A model generated the notes under the pieces. It was not told the origin of the DNA, made no database searches, and worked only from the letters and a program-made list of their open reading frames with translations. Source: Xanthomonas maliensis (GTDB lineage: Bacteria; Pseudomonadota; Gammaproteobacteria; Xanthomonadales; Xanthomonadaceae). Taken from it: a stretch of 46,398 nucleotides of DNA. The first letter of the stretch is position 1; every line of letters starts with the position of its first letter. Position numbers and translations under genes: made by a program. The stretch lies in assembly GCF_009192945.1 (NCBI RefSeq), contig NZ_NSET01000056.1:1-46398 (forward strand), written 5' to 3'. Shown here piece by piece: positions 1-8,602 of this stretch.

Positions 1-119
1 GCCCGGTGGGTGTGGGGAATCCACCTAGCGCGGGCGCGAAGGGCGCGGTGATAAATTTTGCTGCGTCTGACGGCAACGCAATGGCGGCCGCCAGCAGTCC
101 GGAGGGGGGCGCAGGGCGA

Positions 120-3116
120 GTGGAGATCGGGGGGGAGGGCACGCAGATCAGCGGCGTCCGCGGCAGGCGTCTGCTGCGGATGGCAGGTGCGTGGCTGCTG
201 TTCGGATGTCTGCTGTGGATCGCCTGGCCGGGGGCGGCGCAGCCGCTGTCGCACAGCGTCCATCACACCGTCACCCGCTGGAGCATGGACGACGGCCTGC
301 CGCACAACCTGGTGCATGCGGTGGCGCAAGGCGAGGACGGCCTGATCTGGCTGGGCACCTGGGAAGGCGCCGCGCGCTTCAATGGACGCGACTTCACCGT
401 CTTCGACCGCCAGAACACGCCCGGTGCGGAGCTGGGCGGGGTGTTCGTGGTGACGCGCGACAGCGCTGGCGGCATGTTGTTCGGCACTGCCTTCGACGGG
501 GTGTATCACTATCAGGACGGGCATTGGCGCCAGTTGGGGGACGCTGCCGCGCGGCACCTGGCCGTCAGTGCCTTGCTGCGGCGCGCCGATGGCGCGCTGT
601 GGGTCGGCACGCCGCAGACCTTGTATCGAATGGACGTCGACGGCCGCCTGCAGGACATCGGCCAGCAGGCTGGCTTGCCACGCGCGCGCATCACCGCGCT
701 GCAGGCCGATCCGTCCGGCGATCTGTGGATCGGCACCGACCGCGGTCTTTACCGCCTGGGGCGCGATGGCACGGCCGCTGCCTGGGGTCAGGCACATGGC
801 ATGGGCAGTACCGCCGTGCGCCGGCTGGCCAGCGACCGCCAAGGCGGCCTGTTGGTCGCGGGCGACGACGGCGTGTGGTGGTGGGGGCGCGGTGGCGGCC
901 TGCAGCGCCTGCGTGCCGGTCAGCGGGTGGATGCGGTGCTGCTGGATCGCAATGGCCAGCTGTGGATGAGCCTGTCTTCGGCCAGCATGCTGGTGGTCCA
1001 CAGTGGCGCCGGCGTCGCGGACGAACAGATCCCCCTTTCCGGCGTCGTCAGCCCAGCCTTGCTGGAGGATGCCGAAGGCCTGATCTGGGCGGGCAGTACC
1101 CATGGCCTGTTCCGCGTGGCCGAAGGCGCTGCGCATGGCGTCACCCAGGACGATGGCCTGGCCTCGGACTACGTGCGCTGCGTGCTGGAGACCGCCGATG
1201 GCACGGTGTGGATCGGCAGTTCGGTGGGCCTGGACCGTTGGCGCGATGCGCGCATCGCACGGGTACCGTTGACCGCGGCCAACCATGGCCGCGAAGCCGA
1301 GCAGTCGGTGCTGGCGCTGGCCGACGCCGGCAACGGCGGTGTCTGGGCCGGAACCTATAGCCAGGGCGTGCTGCGGCTGGATGCGCAGGGTCAGATCCGG
1401 CAGCGGATCGGAGCAGGCGAGGGCTTGCCCTCGCAATCGGTCCGCGCCGTGCTGCCGGTTGGCGAGGATCTGTGGATCGGCACCACCGCCGGACTGGCGC
1501 GCTGGCGCGATGGCCAACTGCGCCGCTACACCGCTGCCGACGGCGTCCCCGATGGTTCGGTGCAGGTCCTGTATCACGACGACACCGGCATCCTGTGGAT
1601 CGGCACCGATCGCGGTATGACCGCGTTGTGGCCCGATGGTGGTACGCGCGCCTGGCTGGGCGAGCAGGATTTTCCCGGCCAGAACGCCTTCGATTTCCTG
1701 CGCGATCGCAATGGCGACCTGTGGATCGCCAGCGACCGCGGGCTGCTGCGGCTGCAAGGCGAGCGCTTCCGGGTCTACGACCATCGCGTGGGCATGCCGC
1801 GCGACAAGGTGTTTCGGGTGATCGACGACGGCCGCGGCCATCTGTGGTTGTCGAGCAACCATGGTGTCTTCCGTATCGCGCGGCGCGACTTCGACCAGGT
1901 GGATGCGGGAACCCGCGATCAGCTGAGCGTGGAGGTGGTCGATCGCAGCGACGGCATGCCGGGCAATCAAAGCAACGGCAGCAGCGCGCCGGCCGGTTGG
2001 CTGACCCGGTCTGGGCAACTGCTGTTCCCGACGTCTGCTGGCCTGGGCGTGGTCGACCCGAGCCGTGTCGGCACCCAAGAAGGACACCGCGTGCCGATCG
2101 TGTTCGAACGCCTGGTGGTGGATGGTCTGCAACTGCCGCTGACCGGCCCGCACCGGCTGGGCGCAGACACCCGCCGCATCGCCATTGGCTATGCCGGGCT
2201 CAATTTCCGCGGCCCGGACAAGGTGCGCTACCGCTATCGGCTGGAAGGCTTCGACCCGGATTGGGTGGATGCCAACGGGGCCATCGAGGCGGTCTATACC
2301 AATTTGCCGCCAGGGCGCTTCCGTTTCCGCGTACAGGCGATGTCGCTGCCGGTGGATTGGCGACGGGGCGATCTGCTGGGCGAGGCCGGGCTGGTGCTGG
2401 AGCTGGCATCGCCGTGGTGGCGCCGCAGCGAGATCCTGGCGCTGGGCCTGCTCGGTCTGGCCAGCCTGATCTACGCGCTGTATCTGTGGCGCACCGCCAG
2501 CTATCGCCGCCGACAGCAGCAGCTCAATGCAGTGATCGAACGGCGTACCCGCGAGCTGAGCGACAAGAACCTGGCCTTGCAGCAGGCCAGCCAGGAGCGC
2601 GAAGCATTGATGCGGCAGCTGGAATATCGCGCCAGTCACGACGTGCTGACCGGCTTGCCGAATCGGCGCGAAGCCGAGCGCGTGCTGCAGCAATGGCTGG
2701 AGCGTGCGCAGGCCGACGGCGCATCGGTGGCGCTGGCGTTGATGGACATCGATCACTTCAAGCGCATCAATGACGCCTACGGTCACGAGACCGGCGATGC
2801 GGTGTTGTGCGCGGTGGGCGAGGTGCTGTCCGATCGCGAGAACGCGCAGCACTTTGCAGCGCGCCACGGCGGCGAGGAATTCCTGCTGGCGGTGATCGGG
2901 TTGGACGGCGATGCCGCGCGCGTGGTGTTCGAGGGCTTGCGGCAACGGCTGGCGACGATCGGCGTGCCGGCGCAGGAGACCCTGGTGCGCTGCACCGCCA
3001 GCATGGGCATGGCGATGGCGCACGAGGCTGCCAGCTGGAGCGAGTTGTTGGCGCTGGCCGATCGTCGCCTTTACGCGGCCAAGCGGCAGGGGCGCGATCG
3101 CCTGGTGCAGCACTAG
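120..3116 (+). CDS. Two-component-propeller sensor diguanylate cyclase (GGDEF)
   Basis: This is a membrane-anchored sensor that should make cyclic di-GMP from two GTP in the cytoplasm. After a hydrophobic signal/anchor segment (about residues 20-40) come many propeller-type repeats with the pattern W-IGT-RGL (LWIGTDRGL and variants), as in periplasmic two-component-regulator propellers. A Y_Y_Y domain follows (YRYRLEGFDPDW), then one transmembrane helix, a short coiled coil and a C-terminal GGDEF domain with MDIDHFKRIND and an active GGEEF signature. The allosteric I-site RxxD is replaced by NAQH, so product inhibition through that site is unlikely. The frame is open from the window edge. I prefer the GTG at 120, behind a GGAGGGGGG stretch and ahead of a basic n-region. 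GTG 6, ATG 81 and ATG 180 are alternatives. The stop codon lies inside a repeat element. Confidence 0.85.
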   Translation: MEIGGEGTQISGVRGRRLLRMAGAWLLFGCLLWIAWPGAAQPLSHSVHHTVTRWSMDDGLPHNLVHAVAQGEDGLIWLGTWEGAARFNGRDFTVFDRQNTPGAELGGVFVVTRDSAGGMLFGTAFDGVYHYQDGHWRQLGDAAARHLAVSALLRRADGALWVGTPQTLYRMDVDGRLQDIGQQAGLPRARITALQADPSGDLWIGTDRGLYRLGRDGTAAAWGQAHGMGSTAVRRLASDRQGGLLVAGDDGVWWWGRGGGLQRLRAGQRVDAVLLDRNGQLWMSLSSASMLVVHSGAGVADEQIPLSGVVSPALLEDAEGLIWAGSTHGLFRVAEGAAHGVTQDDGLASDYVRCVLETADGTVWIGSSVGLDRWRDARIARVPLTAANHGREAEQSVLALADAGNGGVWAGTYSQGVLRLDAQGQIRQRIGAGEGLPSQSVRAVLPVGEDLWIGTTAGLARWRDGQLRRYTAADGVPDGSVQVLYHDDTGILWIGTDRGMTALWPDGGTRAWLGEQDFPGQNAFDFLRDRNGDLWIASDRGLLRLQGERFRVYDHRVGMPRDKVFRVIDDGRGHLWLSSNHGVFRIARRDFDQVDAGTRDQLSVEVVDRSDGMPGNQSNGSSAPAGWLTRSGQLLFPTSAGLGVVDPSRVGTQEGHRVPIVFERLVVDGLQLPLTGPHRLGADTRRIAIGYAGLNFRGPDKVRYRYRLEGFDPDWVDANGAIEAVYTNLPPGRFRFRVQAMSLPVDWRRGDLLGEAGLVLELASPWWRRSEILALGLLGLASLIYALYLWRTASYRRRQQQLNAVIERRTRELSDKNLALQQASQEREALMRQLEYRASHDVLTGLPNRREAERVLQQWLERAQADGASVALALMDIDHFKRINDAYGHETGDAVLCAVGEVLSDRENAQHFAARHGGEEFLLAVIGLDGDAARVVFEGLRQRLATIGVPAQETLVRCTASMGMAMAHEAASWSELLALADRRLYAAKRQGRDRLVQH

Positions 3117-3195
3117 AGCGGGTTATGCGCGTTGAGGTGAGTGCCAAGCGCCCTGTGGCGCGTCGGGCAAGGTGCGCGACGCGGTGTCGGTGCGC
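3113..3195 (+). repeat. Truncated copy C of the CTAGAGCG palindromic element (MITE-like)
   Basis: The sequence starts CTAGAGCGGGTTATGCGC and continues through GTTGAGGTGAG and CCCTGTGGCGCG. It matches the left arm of the full element at 30705-30918 with scattered substitutions, and then the segment that precedes that element's right arm. The right arm itself is missing. The TAG stop codon of the upstream GGDEF gene (3114-3116) is formed by the TA target plus the first base of the element. Confidence 0.7.
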
Positions 3196-3214
3196 TGGCC
3201 GTTGTGACGTGATC

Positions 3215-3236
3215 GGTGCGCTGCGATCAGCGCGCC
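3215..3236. terminator. Hairpin between convergent genes
   Basis: GGTGCGCTG pairs with CAGCGCGCC across a CGAT tetraloop (9 bp, one G-U). It lies between the GGDEF gene (+) and the LysR gene (-). There is no T tract, so it is only a candidate bidirectional terminator. Confidence 0.4.
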
Positions 3237-3264
3237 GAACGCACAGGCGGCGCTGGTCGCCGCA

Positions 3265-4167
3265 TCATGCCGATGACCGGTCCGCGGGTTCGGCTGCATC
3301 GGCCTGCCCCTGCAGCAGAGCGATAAAGGCCTGGCCGGCGCGCGACAGCGTGCGCCCGCCATGGGTGACGCAGCCGAGTGCGCGCGACAGTTGCAGTTCC
3401 GGCAGCGGCAGCGTCACCAGCGGAGGATCGATCATGCGCGCCGGCAGTACGCTCCACGCCAGCCCGACCGAGACCAGCATCTTGATCGTCTCCAGATAGT
3501 TGGTGGTCATGCGCAGGTGCGGAATCAGTCCGCGTTCGGCGAAGCGCTTGGCGACGATGCGGTGGGTGAAGGTGCCCGCATCCGGCAGCACTGCCGGATG
3601 CGCCACGATGTGCTCGAGCGTGGGCGCAGCCAGCATTGCCAGCGGATGATCCGGCGCCACCACGCACTGCAGTTGGTCCTGCCAGATGGGTTGCGCGCGC
3701 AGCGGCGCCTGGGTATCCGGCGCCAACGTGGTGACCGCCAGCTCCACCTCCCCGCGCAGTACCGCGGCATAGGCCAGTTCCGAATCGAGGAACTGGATGT
3801 CCAGGGTGGCGTGCGGATGCTCGGTGGTGAATCGGCGCAACAACGCCGGCAACCGGTGCAGGCCGACGTGATGGCTGGTGGCCAGGCTCAGGCGACCACT
3901 GCCGGCGGCGCCCAGGTGTTCCAGCGCCCGCCGCGTGTCTTCCAGCTCGGCCAGGATGCGGCGCGCGCGCGGCAGCAGCGCCTGTCCGGCTTCGGTCAGC
4001 ACGATCTGACGGCCGAGGCGGTCGAATAGCCGTGCCGACAACTGCCCCTCCAGCAGGGCGATGCGCTTGCTGACCGCTGGTTGGGTCAGGTGCAGTGCTT
4101 CTCCGGCGGCCGAGAAGCTGCCGCTCTGGGCAATGGCGACGAAGGCAGTGAGGCTGGCAAGGTCCAA
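3265..4167 (-). CDS. LysR-family transcriptional regulator, probable leu operon regulator
   Basis: A typical LysR-type regulator of about 300 residues. The N-terminal winged helix-turn-helix (about residues 2-60) carries the family signature AQSGSFSAAGEALHLTQPAV followed by SKRIALLE, then a linker helix and a periplasmic-binding-like effector domain. It is divergent from leuC across about 125 bp, so it most likely senses a leucine-pathway metabolite and regulates leuCDB. There is no good ATG. The TTG at 4167 gives the usual LysR N-terminus (M-D-L-A-S-L) with GGGA about 7 nt upstream. The TTG at 4179 would add four residues. A large dyad at 4179-4210 overlaps the start region, which fits autoregulation. 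Assignment to leu control rests on position only. Confidence 0.85.
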   Translation of the reverse strand: MDLASLTAFVAIAQSGSFSAAGEALHLTQPAVSKRIALLEGQLSARLFDRLGRQIVLTEAGQALLPRARRILAELEDTRRALEHLGAAGSGRLSLATSHHVGLHRLPALLRRFTTEHPHATLDIQFLDSELAYAAVLRGEVELAVTTLAPDTQAPLRAQPIWQDQLQCVVAPDHPLAMLAAPTLEHIVAHPAVLPDAGTFTHRIVAKRFAERGLIPHLRMTTNYLETIKMLVSVGLAWSVLPARMIDPPLVTLPLPELQLSRALGCVTHGGRTLSRAGQAFIALLQGQADAAEPADRSSA

Positions 4168-4178
4168 ATGTATTCCCA

Positions 4179-4210
4179 AAATTCATTTGTTGAATAAACA
4201 ATATGAATTT
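4179..4210. promoter_or_regulatory. Large dyad operator between LysR gene and leuC
   Basis: AAATTCAT-TTGTT on the left is mirrored by AACAA-T-ATGAATTT on the right, a 13-bp half-site with a single-base offset. It is AT-rich in a GC-rich background and touches both the LysR start and the leuC -35 region. Position and symmetry suit a LysR-type recognition/activation site. The regulator assignment is inferred. Confidence 0.6.
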
Positions 4211-4237
4211 GCTTCATCGGGGGCAAGCTCCTAGCAT
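4209..4237 (+). promoter_or_regulatory. Candidate sigma-70 promoter of leuC
   Basis: TTGCTT (4209-4214) and TAGCAT (4232-4237) are separated by exactly 17 bp. Transcription would start near 4244, leaving about 50 nt of leader before leuC. The -35 abuts the dyad at 4179-4210, as expected for a LysR-activated promoter. Confidence 0.45.
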
Positions 4238-4293
4238 CGACAACAGCCTTGCGGGCCATGGTCCGCTCCCTGCCAACGCACCGGGTTGCCGTG

Positions 4294-5730
4294 ATGACTG
4301 CCAAGACGCTGTACGACAAGTTGTGGGACATGCATGAGGTTGCGCATCGCGACAATGGCTCATCGCTGATCTATATCGATCGCCACATCCTGCACGAGGT
4401 GACCTCGCCGCAGGCCTTCGAGGGCTTGCGCCTGGCCGGCCGCAAGCCGTGGCGGATCGACGCCAACATCGCCACCCCCGACCACAATGTGCCGACCACG
4501 CGCACCGAGCGCCAGGGCGGCCTGCAGGCGATCTCCGACGAAGTGTCGCGACTGCAGGTACAGACGCTGGACGAGAACTGCGACGACTTCGGCATCCTCG
4601 AATTCAAGATGGACGACCAGCGGCAGGGCATCGTGCATGTGGTCGGCCCCGAGCAGGGCGCCACTTTGCCGGGCATGACGGTGGTCTGCGGCGATTCGCA
4701 CACGTCCACCCATGGCGCGTTTGGTGCGCTGGCGCACGGCATCGGCACCTCCGAGGTCGAGCACGTGCTGGCGACCCAGTGCCTGATCGCCAAGAAGATG
4801 AAGAACCTGCAGGTGCGGGTCGAGGGCGAACTGCCGCTGGGCGTCACCGCCAAGGACATCGTGCTGGCGGTGATCGGGCGGATCGGCACCGCCGGCGGCA
4901 ACGGCTATGCGCTGGAGTTCGCCGGCAGCACGATCCGCGGGTTGTCGATGGAAGGCCGCATGACCATCTGCAACATGGCCATCGAAGCCGGTGCCCGGGT
5001 CGGCATGGTGGCGGTGGACGAAAAGACCATCGACTACGTCAAAGGCCGGCCGTTCGCGCCCAAGGGCGCGCAGTGGGAGGCGGCGGTGGCGTTGTGGCGC
5101 ACGCTGGTCTCCGACCCGGATGCACCATTCGATAAGGTCGTGGAGCTGCAGGCCGCCGAGATCAAACCGCAGGTCAGCTGGGGAACCTCGCCCGAAATGG
5201 TGGTAGCGGTGGACCAACACGTGCCCGATCCGGCCAAGGAACAGGACCCGACCAAACGCGATTCGATCGAGCGCGCGCTGAAGTACATGGGCTTGCGTGC
5301 CAACCAGCCGATCACCGACATCCGCCTGGACCGCGTGTTCATTGGCTCGTGCACCAACTCGCGCATCGAGGACCTGCGCGCCGCTGCGGCCGTGGCCAAG
5401 GGCCGCAAGGTCGCCGCGACGATCAAGCAGGCGCTGGTGGTGCCGGGCTCGGGCCTGGTCAAGGCGCAGGCCGAGGCCGAAGGCCTGGACAAGGTGTTTC
5501 TGGACGCCGGCTTCGAATGGCGCGAACCGGGATGTTCGATGTGCCTGGCGATGAACCCGGACAAGCTCGGCAGCGGCGAGCACTGCGCCTCCACCTCCAA
5601 CCGCAACTTTGAGGGCCGCCAGGGCGCCGGCGGGCGCACCCACCTGGTCAGTCCGGCGATGGCGGCGGCGGCGGCAGTGAGCGGTCACTTCGTCGACGTG
5701 CGCACGTTGCCGGCGTTGTCGGCGGACTAG
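4294..5730 (+). CDS. leuC: 3-isopropylmalate dehydratase large subunit
   Basis: LeuC, with LeuD, isomerises 2-isopropylmalate to 3-isopropylmalate in leucine biosynthesis. The 478-residue length is normal. The three [4Fe-4S] cysteines are visible in GSCTNSR and PGCSMC. Other aconitase-family motifs present are [10 protein letters not shown] and [26 protein letters not shown] (in pieces). I chose the ATG at 4294, giving [16 protein letters not shown], which is how this family starts. An in-frame ATG at 4258 and GTG at 4291 also exist. It is the first gene of leuC-leuD-methyltransferase-leuB, 56 nt ahead of leuD, and divergent from a LysR gene that probably controls it. Confidence 0.97.
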   Translation: MTAKTLYDKLWDMHEVAHRDNGSSLIYIDRHILHEVTSPQAFEGLRLAGRKPWRIDANIATPDHNVPTTRTERQGGLQAISDEVSRLQVQTLDENCDDFGILEFKMDDQRQGIVHVVGPEQGATLPGMTVVCGDSHTSTHGAFGALAHGIGTSEVEHVLATQCLIAKKMKNLQVRVEGELPLGVTAKDIVLAVIGRIGTAGGNGYALEFAGSTIRGLSMEGRMTICNMAIEAGARVGMVAVDEKTIDYVKGRPFAPKGAQWEAAVALWRTLVSDPDAPFDKVVELQAAEIKPQVSWGTSPEMVVAVDQHVPDPAKEQDPTKRDSIERALKYMGLRANQPITDIRLDRVFIGSCTNSRIEDLRAAAAVAKGRKVAATIKQALVVPGSGLVKAQAEAEGLDKVFLDAGFEWREPGCSMCLAMNPDKLGSGEHCASTSNRNFEGRQGAGGRTHLVSPAMAAAAAVSGHFVDVRTLPALSAD

Positions 5731-5786
5731 CCGCGCCGACCCGCAGCCTGCTCGCGTCTACCCGTCCCTTTATCCAGGTTCCTGCC

Positions 5787-6434
5787 ATGAAAGCCTTCAC
5801 GACCCACACCGGCCTGGTCGCACCATTGGATCGCGCCAATGTCGACACCGACCAGATCATTCCCAAGCAATTCCTGAAGTCGATCAAGCGCACCGGGTTT
5901 GGCCCCAATCTGTTCGACGAATGGCGCTATCTGGACGTCGGCGAGCCGGGACGCGACAACAGCCAGCGGCCGCTCAATCGCGATTTCGTGCTGAATTTCC
6001 CGCGCTACCAGGGGGCCAGCGTGTTGCTGGCGCGCGAAAACTTCGGCTGCGGTTCCTCGCGCGAGCATGCGCCGTGGGCGTTGGACGAATACGGCTTCCG
6101 TGCGGTGATCGCGCCCAGCTTCGCCGACATCTTCTTCAACAACAGCTTCAAGAACGGCTTGCTGCCGATCGTGCTGGCCGACGCCGAGGTCGATGCCTTG
6201 TTCACACAGTGCCTGGCGATCGAAGGCTATCGGCTGTCGGTGGACCTGGCCGCCCAGCGTGTGCGTCGCCCCGATGGCATCGAGTACGCCTTCGAGATCG
6301 ATGCCTTTCGCAAACACTGCCTGCTCAATGGTCTGGACGATATCGGCCTGACCTTGCAGGACGCCGACGCGATCGGCCGCTTCGAGCAGGCGCATCGCGC
6401 CCGCCAGCCCTGGTTGTTCGGCGCCCTGCAGTGA
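5787..6434 (+). CDS. leuD: 3-isopropylmalate dehydratase small subunit
   Basis: LeuD is the swivelling small subunit that completes the isopropylmalate isomerase with LeuC. It has the family start ([20 protein letters not shown], then IIPKQFLK) and the diagnostic [14 protein letters not shown] loop that contacts substrate. Its length of 215 residues is normal. The stop codon overlaps the GTG start of the next gene (GTGA at 6431-6434), which indicates translational coupling and a single transcript. Confidence 0.97.
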   Translation: MKAFTTHTGLVAPLDRANVDTDQIIPKQFLKSIKRTGFGPNLFDEWRYLDVGEPGRDNSQRPLNRDFVLNFPRYQGASVLLARENFGCGSSREHAPWALDEYGFRAVIAPSFADIFFNNSFKNGLLPIVLADAEVDALFTQCLAIEGYRLSVDLAAQRVRRPDGIEYAFEIDAFRKHCLLNGLDDIGLTLQDADAIGRFEQAHRARQPWLFGALQ

Positions 6435-7216
6435 GCGCGGCGGGATCTTCACTGCGCGCCGAGAGCTTGGGCGAGCACGTCGCTGCGCAGTTCGGCGCGC
6501 AGGCACAGGCGTACCTGCAGAGCGATGTGCATGCGCAAGGTGCCGAGTTCGCTGAACTGCGCGCCGGCCTGCAAGCGCATCGCAACGGTCGCCTGCTCGA
6601 CCTGGGCTGTGGCGCCGGACATGTGAGCTTCCAGTTGGCCGCGTTGATGAGCGAGGTGGTGGCCTACGATCTCTCGGCCGAGATGCTGGACGTCGTGGCG
6701 GCCACCGCTGCCGCGCGTGGCTTGACCCAGCTGCGCACCCTGCAAGGCGTGGCCGAGCGCTTGCCGTTCGAAACCGGCAGCATGGATGCAGTGGTCAGCC
6801 GCTATTCGGCGCATCATTGGAGCGACGTCGGTCAGGCGCTGCGCGAAGTGCGGCGGGTGTTGCGGCCGGGCGGCATCGCGGCCTTCATCGACGTGGTGGC
6901 ACCGGGCCTGCCGTTGCTGGACACGCATCTGCAGGCAATCGAACTGCTGCGCGATACCAGCCATGTGCGCGACTACAGCGTGGCCCAGTGGCTGCAGATG
7001 CTGGGCGAATCCGGCTTGTGCGTGCAGCGACATCATTGCCAACGTCTGCAGTTGGACTACCTGAGCTGGGTGGACCGCATGCGCACACCGGCGGTGCTAC
7101 GCGCAGCGATCCGCGCGCTGCAGGATGCCGCTGTGGACGATGTGCGCGACTATTTCGAGATTGCTGCCGATGGCTCGTTCAGCACCGACGTGCTGGTGCT
7201 GTGGGCGGTACGTTGA
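6431..7216 (+). CDS. Class I SAM-dependent methyltransferase embedded in the leu operon
   Basis: A 261-residue Methyltransf_11/YafE-UbiE-like enzyme. SAM-binding motif I is [13 protein letters not shown] (about residues 52-64), followed by an acidic strand ([11 protein letters not shown]), a [16 protein letters not shown] motif and the post-motif VLRPGG. The GTG start at 6431 overlaps the leuD stop, so the gene is translationally coupled to leuD and lies 37 nt before leuB. The substrate is unknown. The family includes small-molecule and carboxylate O-methyltransferases. Yeast Tmt1 methylates 3-isopropylmalate and trans-aconitate, so a pathway intermediate or by-product is a reasonable guess, but nothing in the sequence proves it. 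No transmembrane segments or signal peptide are seen. Confidence 0.9.
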   Translation: MSAAGSSLRAESLGEHVAAQFGAQAQAYLQSDVHAQGAEFAELRAGLQAHRNGRLLDLGCGAGHVSFQLAALMSEVVAYDLSAEMLDVVAATAAARGLTQLRTLQGVAERLPFETGSMDAVVSRYSAHHWSDVGQALREVRRVLRPGGIAAFIDVVAPGLPLLDTHLQAIELLRDTSHVRDYSVAQWLQMLGESGLCVQRHHCQRLQLDYLSWVDRMRTPAVLRAAIRALQDAAVDDVRDYFEIAADGSFSTDVLVLWAVR

Positions 7217-7253
7217 TTCCCATGGCGCTGCGGCGCCGACCCACGAGGATTGC

Positions 7254-8327
7254 ATGAGCAAGCAGATTCTGGTTCTTCCCGGCGATGGCATCGGCCCGGA
7301 GATCATGGCCGAGGCGGTCAAGGTGTTGACGCGCATCGATGCGCAGCACGGCCTCGGCGTCACCCTGGCGTACGACGATCTCGGCGGCGCCGCCTACGAC
7401 AGATACGGCAGCCCGCTGGCCGACGAAACCCTGGAGCGCGCACGCGCCGCCGACGCAGTGTTGCTGGGCGCGGTCGGTGGGCCGCAATGGGACAGCATCG
7501 ACCCGGCACTGCGTCCGGAGCGCGGCCTGCTGAAGATCCGTTCGCAGCTGGGTCTGTTCGCCAACCTGCGTCCGGCCCTGCTGTATCCACAGCTGGCCGA
7601 GGCGTCCACGCTCAAGCCCGAGGTGGTGTCCGGGCTGGACCTACTGATCCTGCGCGAACTCACTGGCGGCATCTACTTCGGCCAGCCGCGCGGCAATCGC
7701 ACGCTGGACAACGGCGAGCGCCAGGCTTACGACACCTTGCCGTATAGCGAGGGCGAGATCCGCCGCATCGCCAAGGTCGGCTTCGAGATGGCGCGCCTGC
7801 GCGGCAAGAAGCTGTGCTCGGTGGACAAGGCCAATGTGCTGGCGTCCAGCCAGCTGTGGCGCGCGGTCGTGGAGGAAGTGGCCAAAGATTATCCGGACAT
7901 CGCCCTGTCGCATCTGTACGTGGACAACGCCGCCATGCAACTGGTGCGCGCGCCCAAGCAGTTCGATGTGATCGTGACCGACAACATGTTCGGCGACATC
8001 CTGTCCGACCAGGCCTCGATGCTGACCGGCTCGATCGGCATGTTGCCGTCGGCGTCGCTGGATGCCAACAACAAGGGCATGTACGAGCCCTGTCACGGCT
8101 CGGCGCCTGACATCGCCGGCAAGGGCATCGCCAATCCACTGGCCACCATCCTGTCGGTGGCGATGATGCTGCGCTACACCTTCGCGCAGGCCGAGGCCGC
8201 AAACGCCATCGAACGTGCGGTCGGCAAGGTCTTGGACCAGGGCCTGCGCACGGCCGACATCTGGTCCGAAGGCACCACCAAGGTCGGTACCGCCCAGATG
8301 GGCGAGGCCGTAGTGGCAGCGCTGTAA
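7254..8327 (+). CDS. leuB: 3-isopropylmalate dehydrogenase
   Basis: LeuB oxidatively decarboxylates 3-isopropylmalate with NAD+ to 2-oxoisocaproate, the last leucine-specific step before transamination. It starts with [14 protein letters not shown] and has the isocitrate/isopropylmalate dehydrogenase signature around [14 protein letters not shown] and the cofactor loop [15 protein letters not shown]. The 357-residue length is normal. ATG 7254 follows a GAGGA ribosome-binding site at 7245-7249. It is the last gene of the leuCD-MT-B operon and is convergent with the GH30 gene. Confidence 0.97.
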   Translation: MSKQILVLPGDGIGPEIMAEAVKVLTRIDAQHGLGVTLAYDDLGGAAYDRYGSPLADETLERARAADAVLLGAVGGPQWDSIDPALRPERGLLKIRSQLGLFANLRPALLYPQLAEASTLKPEVVSGLDLLILRELTGGIYFGQPRGNRTLDNGERQAYDTLPYSEGEIRRIAKVGFEMARLRGKKLCSVDKANVLASSQLWRAVVEEVAKDYPDIALSHLYVDNAAMQLVRAPKQFDVIVTDNMFGDILSDQASMLTGSIGMLPSASLDANNKGMYEPCHGSAPDIAGKGIANPLATILSVAMMLRYTFAQAEAANAIERAVGKVLDQGLRTADIWSEGTTKVGTAQMGEAVVAAL

Positions 8328-8349
8328 AACGCCGTCCGCAGGGGGCGTT
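8328..8349 (+). terminator. Weak hairpin after leuB
   Basis: AACGCC immediately after the leuB TAA pairs with GGCGTT (8344-8349) across 10 nt. It has no T tract. The rest of the 275-nt convergent gap to 8602 shows no convincing gene. Confidence 0.3.
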
Positions 8350-8602
8350 GGTGGTCGCCGTTCGCGGCGGGCACCGACCCCGGCTTGCGTACCGGCATGC
8401 ACCGCAGGTAGGTGCAATCGCCTCGGCGCCAGTCGGACCGCGCTGCAGCGACGACAACGATCCGCTGCCTGCGATAGACCGCCCGTGCGGCGATGACGCT
8501 GTCGCTGCACGGTACCAGCACAGCGTCGGTGTGCTGGCGTCATCGGCGCTACGCCGCGGCAGCGCCTTGGTTGCGCGCTGCCGGGTGCCTGGGCAAGCCG
8601 CC

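Noticed and set aside
3227..4201. Alternative minus-strand frame starting MFIQQMNFG overlapping the LysR gene
   Set aside because: Despite a good ATG, the rest is a shifted reading of the LysR gene with a Pro/His/Gly-rich product. The LysR frame with a TTG start has full family similarity.
4360..5688. 442-codon minus-strand frame opposite leuC
   Set aside because: Shadow frame. LeuC has all family motifs and the reverse product has none.
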